From IMG/VR virus record IMGVR_UViG_3300046683_000569, positions 1 through 37,129 of that record: a stretch of DNA of 37,129 nucleotides; one strand, 5' to 3'. Made by a program: the position numbers and the translations under genes. Below are positions 27,982-34,978 of the stretch, piece after piece. Every line of letters starts with the position of its first letter. The first letter of the stretch is position 1. Under the pieces are notes generated by a model. It searched no databases. It was not told the origin of the DNA and was given only the letters and a program-made list of their open reading frames with translations. This DNA comes from a virus.

Positions 27982-28281
27982 ATGAGCAGCATGGACCGCA
28001 TCCGCCGCGAGACGATCGAGCAGTACGGCGACGCCCCCGCCACCCCGGCCGAGGCCCTGGACCACGTCCTGGCCATCTGCTCGGACCTATCCGACGACAC
28101 CCTGATGGTCGAGGCCACCAACGGCATCTACGGCAAAGGCGTCCGCACCGGGCTCACCATGGGCGACCTGCGGGTGCTGCGCGACTCGCTGCCGACGGTC
28201 AAGGCGTTCACCTGCCCGACCTGCGGCGCACCCAATGCGACGCAAGGCGCCCTCGACTTCCACACCGACGCCGCCCACTGA
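27982..28281 (+). CDS. Small protein with C2H2-like zinc finger
   Basis: The product is 99 aa with GGGAG upstream. Helical N-terminal residues (MDRIRRETIEQYGDAPATPA) are followed by a C-terminal finger FTCPTCGAPNATQGALDFHT...H, where two Cys and two His are placed as in a classical finger. It is the first gene after the four-site operator array and is therefore probably controlled by the RHH protein. The function is unknown. Confidence 0.6.
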   Translation: MSSMDRIRRETIEQYGDAPATPAEALDHVLAICSDLSDDTLMVEATNGIYGKGVRTGLTMGDLRVLRDSLPTVKAFTCPTCGAPNATQGALDFHTDAAH

Positions 28282-28339
28282 CCCCCACCCCTGCCCGTCC
28301 TTCGCGGCCGGGTGCCGACGACAGCCCGAGGAGGGCCAC

Positions 28340-28546
28340 ATGCTGAACCCGCTGATCCGCTGGGAGCCCGGCACCCTCGTCCGCTACCACGGCTCCCTCA
28401 CTGCCCTCCACGGCGAGTACCGCGCCCACCCGTGCGACTGCCTGCGCCACGGCGACGACCGGACCAACGTGAGCTTCAACCTGGTCGACGCCAGCGGGAC
28501 CGTCGTCGTCGGGTGCGTCCGGCCCCGATCCATCACACCCGCCTGA
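28340..28546 (+). CDS. Small phage protein, SH3-like outline, unknown function
   Basis: The product is 68 aa, with AGGAGG eight bases before the ATG. It is beta-rich (GTLVRYHGSLTALHGEYRAH, NVSFNLVDASGTVVVGCVRP), resembling a small five-stranded barrel with a bound-metal candidate (CDCLRH). No family is recognised. Confidence 0.6.
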   Translation: MLNPLIRWEPGTLVRYHGSLTALHGEYRAHPCDCLRHGDDRTNVSFNLVDASGTVVVGCVRPRSITPA

Positions 28547-28556
28547 GGAGGGCCTG

Positions 28557-28982
28557 ATGCCGACCGGATACCGCGAGACCACCATCCGCTACGGCGGCAT
28601 CGAGCAGGTCATCCGCACCGAACAGACCAAGACCGTCGCCCAGTTGGACCGCGACCACACCCGGCGCGTGAAGACCGCATTGCGCGACTTGCACACGCGC
28701 GTCATCGACCAGCGCGAGGCGGAGGAGATCGCCTCGGTCCACGCCACCGTGCGAGCCGACACGCCAGGCTTCCCCGGCTCCGGCCAGCGCGCAACCGAAA
28801 GCATCTTGGATCAGATCGTCAAAGTGCACGCCGAGAAGCGCACCCGGAAGTTCACGGCGATCAAGTGCAACTGGGACGACGCGCGCAAGGGCTGGCCGAA
28901 GGTCCAGTTCATCATCCCCGTCACCGACCGCCGGGTCCGCGACTGCCACGAGTACATCCAGCCCGCAGCCGAAGCAGCATGA
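28557..28982 (+). CDS. Phage protein, unknown function
   Basis: The product is 141 aa. It opens with basic and charged helices (KTVAQLDRDHTRRVKTALRD, REAEEIASVHATVRADTPGF) and ends in a beta segment (FTAIKCNWDDARKGWPKVQF, IIPVTDRRVRDCHEY). A good ribosome binding site (GAGGAGGG) precedes it. No known motif is visible. Confidence 0.55.
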   Translation: MPTGYRETTIRYGGIEQVIRTEQTKTVAQLDRDHTRRVKTALRDLHTRVIDQREAEEIASVHATVRADTPGFPGSGQRATESILDQIVKVHAEKRTRKFTAIKCNWDDARKGWPKVQFIIPVTDRRVRDCHEYIQPAAEAA

Positions 28983-29006
28983 CCCCCGACCTGCAAGGAG
29001 TGCGTC

Positions 29007-29186
29007 GTGACTGAGACCGCCACCACCATGGGCCAGCCGCCCGACGACCTGCCGATCTGGGCACGCCTGAGGCTGGCCGCCCTCGGCATCAAGTTCCGCC
29101 GCGTCACCCACTTCCTCCGCTCCGGTGACGTGATCGGCGCAGCTGTCGACGGCGAGCCCGTGTGGCTGCGGAAGGAGGAGGCGTGA
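29007..29186 (+). CDS. Small ORF of 59 aa, unknown function
   Basis: The frame GTG 29007 to TGA 29184-29186 has AAGGAG upstream and overlaps the next start by four bases, which supports it as a gene. The product contains DDLPIWARLRLAALGIKFRR and ends in a beta-like segment GDVIGAAVDGEPVWLRKEEA. The domain is unrecognised. Confidence 0.6.
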   Translation: MTETATTMGQPPDDLPIWARLRLAALGIKFRRVTHFLRSGDVIGAAVDGEPVWLRKEEA

Positions 29187-29443
29187 GCGAGCTGACCGCG
29201 ACCATCGTCATCAACATCTCCGACTCCGAGTGCGGCCACTGCGGGAAACCCACCCTGCTCCGCGACCGCCACGGCACCCCCGTCACGCACCACACCGACA
29301 TCTCCGGCTACACCCCGAAGCCCGGCGGCGGATGCGGCGCCCGGTTCGTCGACACCGTGAGCGGCCACGGAGCCGTCACGGAGTGGCACCTCCGCGACGT
29401 CCGCCCCGACCTGCCCGTCCGCGACCGCAAGGAGCAGCAGTGA
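29183..29443 (+). CDS. Small zinc-knuckle protein, unknown function
   Basis: The product is 86 aa from a GTG overlapping the previous stop. A beta strand TATIVINISD is followed by SECGHCGKPTLLRDRHGTPV, a CxxC knuckle, and a further Cys in GGGCGARF. It may bind zinc through these Cys and His residues. The next gene overlaps by four bases. No function is assigned. Confidence 0.55.
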   Translation: MSELTATIVINISDSECGHCGKPTLLRDRHGTPVTHHTDISGYTPKPGGGCGARFVDTVSGHGAVTEWHLRDVRPDLPVRDRKEQQ

Positions 29444-29811
29444 CCAGCCCGCGCGACATCGACGCCCGCATGTACGACGCCATCGAGTACGCCCTGTGGC
29501 AGGACCTCGCCAACGCCCTCAACCGGCTGTCCGAGTACAACATCGACATGATTGCTGGCTTCTGCGAGCAACTCGGCGTGAAGCCGACGGCTGTAGTCGA
29601 TGCGGGTGCCCACCACGGCGGCACCGTTCGCGACGGCGGCTACATGCTGCGCTACCAGCCGACGTTCACGCCCGACCCCGACGACCCCACCCGCAACCTG
29701 CCGTTCGGCTGGCAGGTGGTGGCGCGCCCCGACGGTCAGCCCGAGGCCCCGCATCCCGCCCCGTGCCGTTACCCCGCGAACCCCGCCTGCACCTGCCCGG
29801 ACCCGTCGTGA
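29440..29811 (+). CDS. Phage protein, unknown function
   Basis: The product is 123 aa from a GTG overlapping the previous stop. Helices (IDARMYDAIEYALWQDLANA, LSEYNIDMIAGFCEQLGV) precede a segment with HHGGTVRDGGYMLRYQPTFT and a Cys tail (PCRYPANPACTCPDPS). No domain is recognised. Confidence 0.55.
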   Translation: MTSPRDIDARMYDAIEYALWQDLANALNRLSEYNIDMIAGFCEQLGVKPTAVVDAGAHHGGTVRDGGYMLRYQPTFTPDPDDPTRNLPFGWQVVARPDGQPEAPHPAPCRYPANPACTCPDPS

Positions 29812-30284
29812 CTACCCCCCTGTCCCGCGCCGAGCAGGCCGTGGAGGACGCACGCGAGGCCGCGTTCCGGGAGCACTGCCTCCCCAACCTCGACCTCCTG
29901 ATCCGCGCCGTGGAAGCCCGCTACGACGCCCGGCTGCGCGAGGCCGCGAACTTCCCCGACGTGGACGACCGCGCCAGCCAGGCCGGCCACTTCTTCGCCG
30001 ACGTGGTCGCCGGATGGCCCACCGGGTCGCGGATCCGGTTCGGCCCCACCGAGGGCCTCGAAGCCGGCGAGCCCGCCGCCGACACCCCCTGCATCCCCGA
30101 GGGTGAGTGTCCTCCGGGCGGATGGTCGACGGGCTGCGAGGTCCACAACGCGGGCGGCTACCAGCTCGCCGCACTCAAGGCCGCACGCGCCGCCGACCTC
30201 TGCCAGTTCCACGGCCCGACCGGCAGCCCGTGCGACTGCGGGCACGGTCCGACGGCCGACTGTCATCCGAAGGAACGCCGATGA
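29808..30284 (+). CDS. Phage protein with Cys-rich tail, unknown function
   Basis: The product is 158 aa from a GTG overlapping the previous stop. The N-terminal helix (SRAEQAVEDAREAAFREHCL) and helix 2 (NLDLLIRAVEARYDARLREA) are followed by a Gly/Pro-rich region. The tail has CHPK-type and CDCGHG knuckles. It resembles the other small early proteins here in design; the function is unknown. Confidence 0.55.
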   Translation: MTTPLSRAEQAVEDAREAAFREHCLPNLDLLIRAVEARYDARLREAANFPDVDDRASQAGHFFADVVAGWPTGSRIRFGPTEGLEAGEPAADTPCIPEGECPPGGWSTGCEVHNAGGYQLAALKAARAADLCQFHGPTGSPCDCGHGPTADCHPKERR

Positions 30285-30472
30285 CCACGTATCCACATCG
30301 CCTGCGCCTGTACGGCGGACGCAACACCCACGCGGCTCGGCCCGTCAACGGCGGCCCGGACCTGGTCACCCCGTGCGGCTACCTCGCCGGGCCGAAGGAT
30401 GCGCGCCTAGACGACGCGACGCCGATCACCTGCAGCGCATGCAACAAGCAGATCACGCGGGAGTCGACGTGA
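30281..30472 (+). CDS. Small zinc-ribbon-like protein, unknown function
   Basis: The product is 63 aa and overlaps both neighbours by four bases. It carries LVTPCGYLAGPKDARLDDAT and ITCSACNKQITREST, giving Cys at three positions including a CxxC. A single zinc knuckle is plausible. No function is assigned. Confidence 0.55.
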   Translation: MTTYPHRLRLYGGRNTHAARPVNGGPDLVTPCGYLAGPKDARLDDATPITCSACNKQITREST

Positions 30473-30633
30473 CCGGCGCCCGCGACCTCTGCCTCGCCAC
30501 CCGCACCGAGGACGGCCACACCCTCATCTGCTGGAAGTCGCCGGGCCACGTCGACAGTAAGAGCGCCATCAACCGCGAGCACTACGACCCATCCGCCGAG
30601 AAGCGGTGGAGTGACGAGGAGGAGAAGCGATGA
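30469..30633 (+). CDS. Small ORF of 54 aa, unknown function
   Basis: The product runs from GTG 30469 and overlaps both neighbours by four bases. It contains DLCLATRTEDGHTLICWKSP, then GHVDSKSAINREHYDPSAEK and an acidic/basic tail. The residues H, C and W around the middle are reminiscent of a short metal-binding turn. The domain is unrecognised. Confidence 0.55.
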   Translation: MTGARDLCLATRTEDGHTLICWKSPGHVDSKSAINREHYDPSAEKRWSDEEEKR

Positions 30634-31106
30634 CCGCATGGAAGTACGACGCCGACGAGCACGACCCGCTGACCGCGCTCCGCATCCCGGTCGTCTGCGC
30701 GTGGCCCGACTGGTGCTACATCGTGGCGTTCGACCGTGACAGCCCGGCACGCCCCACGGATGCCGAAACTGCGATGCTCGTCTCGCTCCTCGGGGAGTAC
30801 ATCGACCGCTGGTACACCGGCAGCTACAAGCAGACGCTCGCCGAACGGCCTTTCGACATCGACGGCGGCGCCAACGGCATGGTGTTCCGCAAGTACGCCG
30901 ACAGCGACTGGGGCTACCGGCGCCGCACCTGGGACCGCGGCCCGATGTTCGTACCCGAACCGCCCCACTTCGCTGACCGCAAATTCGGGCCGCTGACACT
31001 CGACAAGCTCATGGATCACATCCACTCCATCGTCGACAGCGAACCGTCACCCCGCTGGCTGGAGTGGAAGGCCACACACCCCGACGTGTTCGGAGGTGGG
31101 GAGTGA
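30630..31106 (+). CDS. Phage protein, unknown function
   Basis: The product is 158 aa, with GAGGAG just upstream of the ATG. It has an aromatic-rich core (VVCAWPDWCYIVAFDRDSPA, WYTGSYKQTLAERPFDIDGG, WGYRRRTWDRGPMFVPEPPH) and a C-terminal helix (LDKLMDHIHSIVDSEPSPRW). A single globular domain is likely, but I recognise no family. Confidence 0.6.
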   Translation: MTAWKYDADEHDPLTALRIPVVCAWPDWCYIVAFDRDSPARPTDAETAMLVSLLGEYIDRWYTGSYKQTLAERPFDIDGGANGMVFRKYADSDWGYRRRTWDRGPMFVPEPPHFADRKFGPLTLDKLMDHIHSIVDSEPSPRWLEWKATHPDVFGGGE

Positions 31107-31399
31107 CCGAGCCCCGCACTCACGACTACGGCCCCGGCCGGCGCCGCTTGGGTCACGACTACGCCATCACCGCCGTGGTCGATGGCGGGAAGCAGATCCG
31201 CGCGTCCGGATGGGGCCCGCTCTTCGGCGCCCGCATCCAGGAGGGCGACTACCTGCTGCTCCAGCAGGGCGACCGGTCGAGCCGCTACCGGGTGGCGGAG
31301 ATCCGCTACCACCTCGACCCGGACGACATGTGGTCCGCGACCCTCGACTTCGCGCCCCGCACCTACGCCGCGCAGGCAGAGAAGGACGCGGCGCGGTGA
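31103..31399 (+). CDS. Small phage protein, beta-rich, unknown function
   Basis: The product is 98 aa from a GTG overlapping the previous stop. It is beta-rich (HDYAITAVVDGGKQIRASGW, GDYLLLQQGDRSSRYRVAEI, MWSATLDFAPRTYAA), which suggests a small barrel. GTGA coupling to the next gene continues the operon. No family is recognised. Confidence 0.55.
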   Translation: MTEPRTHDYGPGRRRLGHDYAITAVVDGGKQIRASGWGPLFGARIQEGDYLLLQQGDRSSRYRVAEIRYHLDPDDMWSATLDFAPRTYAAQAEKDAAR

Positions 31400-31608
31400 C
31401 CGCCCGCACCCCGGCCGAGGCCATCGCCGCCGTCCACCGCCACGGGCCGGCCATCACGGCGGAGGAGCGGGGCGCAGCCCTTCGGCTACTGGAAGACATG
31501 CTCGCCGCGGCGGCGGTTCACGGCATCACCTACGAGGACTTCGCGTGGGTCACGGGCCTCGCGGACGCCTGCGTCGACGTGGTCGTTGCCAAGACCCGCC
31601 GCGGCTGA
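31396..31608 (+). CDS. Small helical protein, unknown function
   Basis: The product is 70 aa. It is built of helices (TPAEAIAAVHRHGPAITAEE, RGAALRLLEDMLAAAAVHGI, EDFAWVTGLADACVDVVVAK). It is the last of the overlapping run before the glycosyltransferase, 37 bases upstream of that start. The function is unknown. Confidence 0.55.
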   Translation: MTARTPAEAIAAVHRHGPAITAEERGAALRLLEDMLAAAAVHGITYEDFAWVTGLADACVDVVVAKTRRG

Positions 31609-31645
31609 CCAACCACCACTCGAACCACACTCAAGGGGGACCCCT

Positions 31646-32992
31646 GTGCACAATCACCTGGGCTGGTACGGCATCGCCGTCGGCTCCCTGCTCGCCATCA
31701 AGCTCCTCGCGTCCATGAAGCGCCGCCGCAGACCCACCGCGCAGCAGCCGGCGGGGCCGACCGGGCATGTCATCCACGGAGTTGTGACCACCTTCAACGA
31801 GGACCCTGCCGCACTCCGCCGCTGCCTGGAGTCGATCCTCAACCAGACCCGCCGGCCCGACAGTCTGACGGTCATCGACGACTGCTCGAAGGACCGCTCC
31901 GCCGCCGGCGTCATCGACCATCTGCGCCCGGCGTTCGCCGCAGCGGGGATCCGCCTGGACTTCATCCGCTTCCCCGTCAACAGAGGCAAGCGCCACGGGC
32001 TCGCCGCGGGGTTCAACGCCCGCCAGGACGCCGACATCTACCTGTGCATCGACTCCGACACCGTGCTCGACGAGCACGCCGTCGAGGAGGCCGCCCGGCC
32101 GTTCGCCCGCCGCCGCGTCCACGCCGTCACCGGCCTTGTCCTGGCCGCGAATCGCTCGAAGAACCTGCTGACGCGCCTCATCGACATGCGGTACCAGAAC
32201 GCGTTCCTCGGCGAGCGGGTGGCCTACTCCCGCCTCGGCTCCGTCCTCTGCGCCTGCGGAAGCCTCGCCCTTTATCGCGGCTCGACGGTCCGGAAGTACC
32301 TCGATGACTTCCTGCAGCAGCGCTTCCTCGGCAAGGAGTGCACCTTCGGCGACGACCGCAGGCTCACGTACTACTGCCTGCTGGAGGGCCAGTCGCTGAT
32401 CGTGCCCACCGCGGTCGCCTGGACCGACGTGCCGGAGAATCTTCGGAAGTATCTCGTTCAACAATGCAGGTGGACGAAGAGCTTCATCCGCGAGGGCGTC
32501 CTCCTGGCCTTGAAGGTCAGTTCGATGGGCCGCGCCTACTGGTGGCTCAACCTGGTCGAGCTCGCCACGTGGGTCGCGTTCACCTCGGCCCTGCTGGTCG
32601 CCCTCGCCGTGTTCGCCAGCAACCCGCACGCCTGGACGGCGTTCGCCTGGTACGCCGTGTACGTATCCGCCGCCGCATGGTTCCGGTCGCTGCACTACCT
32701 CCGCTCGGCCGGCACGGTGCCGCGCGCCGACCGGATCCTCACCTTCGCCGCGGCGCCGCTGTACGCGCTGATGAACCTGACGCTCCTCATCCCGCTGCGG
32801 CTCTACGCGCTCGCCACGCTGCGGCGCAACGGGTGGGGGACACGGCAGGCCACGACCGGGCGCATCCCGCAGCAGGCGCAGACCCTGACCATCCCGCGCC
32901 ACGAGGCCGTCACCGTGCCGCTGGTGAAGCTCCTGGATCCGCTGACGGATGCGACGCTGGAGATGCGCCTCGACGGCCGCGGCGCCGCGTAG
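31646..32992 (+). CDS. Membrane GT2 glycosyltransferase (hyaluronan/chitin-synthase-like)
   Basis: The product is 448 aa from GTG 31646 with AAGGGGGA upstream. An N-terminal hydrophobic helix (WYGIAVGSLLAIKLLAS) leads to the GT-A catalytic domain: HGVVTTFNEDPAALRRCLES, VIDDCSKD, DxD motif CIDSDT (about 133), GDDRRLTYY, and QQCRWTKS (about 271), the Q-x-x-R-W signature of processive glycan synthases. Four or five hydrophobic helices follow at about 300-400 (LVELATWVAFTSALLVALAV and others). It would polymerise or transfer sugar to a lipid or polysaccharide at the membrane. In an element this size it may change the cell surface. The sugar donor and product cannot be told. Confidence 0.88.
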   Translation: MHNHLGWYGIAVGSLLAIKLLASMKRRRRPTAQQPAGPTGHVIHGVVTTFNEDPAALRRCLESILNQTRRPDSLTVIDDCSKDRSAAGVIDHLRPAFAAAGIRLDFIRFPVNRGKRHGLAAGFNARQDADIYLCIDSDTVLDEHAVEEAARPFARRRVHAVTGLVLAANRSKNLLTRLIDMRYQNAFLGERVAYSRLGSVLCACGSLALYRGSTVRKYLDDFLQQRFLGKECTFGDDRRLTYYCLLEGQSLIVPTAVAWTDVPENLRKYLVQQCRWTKSFIREGVLLALKVSSMGRAYWWLNLVELATWVAFTSALLVALAVFASNPHAWTAFAWYAVYVSAAAWFRSLHYLRSAGTVPRADRILTFAAAPLYALMNLTLLIPLRLYALATLRRNGWGTRQATTGRIPQQAQTLTIPRHEAVTVPLVKLLDPLTDATLEMRLDGRGAA

Positions 32993-33005
32993 CGACACTG
33001 GGTCC

Positions 33006-33218
33006 ATGCCTGCCGACGATTCGCCCCTGTGGAGCCTCCCTCGCGAGACTCCGCGGGGGCGTCCGCTTGTCACCTGCGCCCTGTGCGATGAGCCTCTGTC
33101 GGCGTCGGAGTCCCGCCGCTGGAATCTCGGCCCGCGCTGCCGGCGCAAGCTCGGGCTGGGCAGCGCGCCGGGCGTGGGGCGGTTCGAGGTGCCGCAGGAG
33201 ACGCTGCCGGAGGTATGA
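33006..33218 (+). CDS. Small zinc-finger protein (DUF6011-like)
   Basis: The product is 70 aa. The core LVTCALCDEPLSASESRRWN, then LGPRCRRKLG, gives C-x2-C-x17-C with the conserved S-R-x-x-x-L-G-x-x-C of DUF6011-type fingers common in actinophage and Streptomyces proteins. It is the last rightward gene before a bidirectional terminator and converges with the leftward operon. The function is unknown. Confidence 0.65.
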   Translation: MPADDSPLWSLPRETPRGRPLVTCALCDEPLSASESRRWNLGPRCRRKLGLGSAPGVGRFEVPQETLPEV

Positions 33219-33222
33219 CACG

Positions 33223-33252
33223 GCCCCGCCCTCCACGACGGAGGAGCGGGGC
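33223..33252. terminator. Bidirectional terminator between convergent operons
   Basis: GCCCCGC (33223-33229) and CCTCC (33230-33234) pair with GGAGG (33240-33244) and GCGGGGC (33246-33252). The loop is five bases and there is one bulged A. It lies four bases after the rightward stop and 21 bases beyond the leftward stop, so it can serve both directions. Confidence 0.75.
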
Positions 33253-33272
33253 TCACTGCTGCGCGGGGTGGG

Positions 33273-33608
33273 TTACGTCGCGCGGTCCTCAACGTCCGGT
33301 CCGGCCTCGGCGACCGCGGCCCGGATGGCGTCCATGGTCAGCGGCAGCGGCACCACCTCCCGGCACTCGGGCAGCATCGCGATCGGGTCCAGTAGCTCCG
33401 TGAGGGCCTGCCGCGTCGCGCACGGCCCCGGAGTCCGGCAGGTCGGGCACAGGTCGTCCTCGCCCGTCTCGTGCAGCGCCAAGGCGTTGTCCCGCCGGTG
33501 CCGGAGGTGGGCGACGTCGCCGCGCCACGCGTTCTTTTCCGCGACGACCTGGACGAAGCGGACCGCGGGGACCATGGCGCGCCAGGAGGAGACCCAGCCG
33601 GCGGTCAC
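33273..33608 (-). CDS. Small protein with CxxC, unknown function
   Basis: The product is 111 aa from the GTG at 33608, which overlaps the upstream stop. It contains VRFVQVVAEKNAWRGDVAHL and RHRRDNALALHETGEDDLCP, then C-x2-C (CPTC) and a third Cys in GPCATRQALTELLD, with a C-terminal helix (MDAIRAAVAEAGPD). It is the last gene of the leftward operon, before the shared terminator. No family is recognised. Confidence 0.6.
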   Translation of the reverse strand: MTAGWVSSWRAMVPAVRFVQVVAEKNAWRGDVAHLRHRRDNALALHETGEDDLCPTCRTPGPCATRQALTELLDPIAMLPECREVVPLPLTMDAIRAAVAEAGPDVEDRAT

Positions 33609-33832
33609 GACACCCTCCGCGCAAGCCACCGCTGGATCCAGGCGACGGGCCGCTCATGCCACCGGGCCGCCACGATCCCCAGCGCCACGTCGGTGACAGC
33701 CATAGCGGCCACACTCCGGTCAGTTGCCGCGTAGACCAGGCAGCAGGCGATGACCGTCAGCGGGATGACGGCAGCCGCGTACAGGGTGACGGCGAGGCGG
33801 AACGGGAGGAGGGCGGCGGGCTGGTCGCTCAC
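33605..33832 (-). CDS. Small two-helix membrane protein, unknown function
   Basis: The product is 75 aa from the GTG at 33832, chosen because it overlaps the upstream stop. It has hydrophobic helices LAVTLYAAAVIPLTVIACCL (about 15-34) and MAVTDVALGIVAARW (about 45-60) joined by ATDRSVAA, and a basic C-terminus (WIQRWLARRVS). It has the size and topology of a two-pass membrane protein. It is part of the leftward operon. The function is unknown. Confidence 0.6.
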   Translation of the reverse strand: MSDQPAALLPFRLAVTLYAAAVIPLTVIACCLVYAATDRSVAAMAVTDVALGIVAARWHERPVAWIQRWLARRVS

Positions 33833-34257
33833 GGCGCCTCCTGACTGGCCCGCCACGCATCGGCCGCGGTCCGGCCCATGACCGTCACGCGGGGTGCGGC
33901 CTCCTGCGCCAACCGCAGGGCCGTCGCCTCGTCGAACCGATGCGTGGCAATCCACTCGTCACCCCGACCGTATGGCTTCACGCCCTCCGCCCACGCCCCG
34001 TCCGCACCGAGGCAGGAGTCGCCACTGGTGACCGCCCACTGGCCCTCCTGTCGATACTCGACTGTCAGCACGAAGACGCGGTAGTTCACGTCATCCTCGG
34101 GTAGGACGGAGACTCGGTAGGCCGTCGGCTGGATCGTCGCGATGAACTGCTCGCCCTCCAGGCGCGCCGCCTTCTCCGCCAGCGTCTCGACTGGCCGCCC
34201 CATCCGCTGGCCCAACTCGCGGCGGCACCCCTCAGCGAACTCCCGCTCGGTCATCAT
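33829..34257 (-). CDS. Phage protein, unknown function
   Basis: The product is 142 aa from the ATG at 34257, which overlaps the upstream stop. It opens with helices (MMTEREFAEGCRRELGQRMG, VETLAEKAARLEGEQFIATI) and continues as beta strands (AYRVSVLPEDDVNYRVFVLT, VEYRQEGQWAVTSGDSCLGA). The C-terminus returns to helix (FDEATALRLAQEAAPRVTVM). A single alpha/beta domain is likely; no family is recognised. Confidence 0.6.
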   Translation of the reverse strand: MMTEREFAEGCRRELGQRMGRPVETLAEKAARLEGEQFIATIQPTAYRVSVLPEDDVNYRVFVLTVEYRQEGQWAVTSGDSCLGADGAWAEGVKPYGRGDEWIATHRFDEATALRLAQEAAPRVTVMGRTAADAWRASQEAP

Positions 34258-34583
34258 CGGCCAGCCCTTCGTCGCGCGTCGGAGAGGATGTCGGCACTGT
34301 CGGGCCGCGCGTCCACGGCTGCCCGGAGCGCCGTCCACCAGGTGGCCGCGTACTGCTCCCGCTCCCGCATGTCCTGCAGGCGCCGTTCGGCCCTCACCAG
34401 CCGCGACGCCAGCTTGTCGCACGTGCACTCGGCCTCCGGATCCTGCACCCGCGACATGCAGCCGGGCATCAGGCACAGGTCGCCGTCGGGATCCGTCCAC
34501 CAATAGCAGCCAGCGGGAACCGTGTCGGGCGTCGTGGAGGCGGGCGCGTGCCGGTCGCCGAGGGCGGTCTGTGCAGTCGTCAT
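34254..34583 (-). CDS. Small protein with Cys motif and coiled coil, unknown function
   Basis: The product is 109 aa from the ATG at 34583, overlapping the upstream stop. The middle carries CYWWTDPDGDLCLMPGCMSR and ECTCDK, likely zinc-binding. The C-terminal half is a coiled coil (LASRLVRAERRLQDMREREQ). It belongs to the leftward operon. The function is unknown. Confidence 0.6.
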   Translation of the reverse strand: MTTAQTALGDRHAPASTTPDTVPAGCYWWTDPDGDLCLMPGCMSRVQDPEAECTCDKLASRLVRAERRLQDMREREQYAATWWTALRAAVDARPDSADILSDARRRAGR

Positions 34584-34978
34584 CGCCGTCGCTCCTTGAA
34601 TGCCTGGTGCCGGCCGTCCTCGCCCGCCGCGCACAGGTGGACCCCGACCCCGTCCCGGATCCGCTGCCCCTCAACGGCCCGCCACACGACCGCCGGGCAG
34701 TACTGCGCGAGATCCGCCCACGCCGCCGCGCTCATCCGCTCACCGGTCGGGTCGGCCGGATCGCCGCACGGGCACGGACAGTCGGGCCGCTGGTCGTCGG
34801 GCAGCAGGATGTCGACACCCCAGCATTTGTGGTGCCAGTGCGCCAGGCAGGCCTCGCAGGCGTCGCGCGGGACGATCAGGAAGGGGCCGTCACCGCCACC
34901 CGGACCGCCGCCCTTCCGCTTGCGCTTCGGGCCTGGCGGGGGCTGGTGGACGTGCGCGAGGTGCAGGGCGGCCGTCAT
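34580..34978 (-). CDS. Cys/His-rich zinc-binding-type protein, unknown function
   Basis: The product is 132 aa, and its start overlaps the stop of the upstream gene. A basic Gly/Pro-rich region (PPPGPKRKRKGGGPGGGDGP) precedes CEACLAHWHHKCWGVD, then CPCPCGDPADPTGE, an arrangement of six Cys and three His that fits one or two zinc sites. The middle resembles restriction- or HNH-associated zinc knuckles, but no H-N-H catalytic pattern is present. The role is unknown. Confidence 0.65.
   Translation of the reverse strand: MTAALHLAHVHQPPPGPKRKRKGGGPGGGDGPFLIVPRDACEACLAHWHHKCWGVDILLPDDQRPDCPCPCGDPADPTGERMSAAAWADLAQYCPAVVWRAVEGQRIRDGVGVHLCAAGEDGRHQAFKERRR

Noticed and set aside
27835-28065. Upstream extension of the RHH gene
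   Set aside because: It would run through the four-copy operator array and has an unnatural composition.
31631-33292. Long leftward open frame opposite the glycosyltransferase
   Set aside because: The rightward frame has clear GT2 motifs and membrane helices; the antisense product is Arg/Gly-rich without domains.
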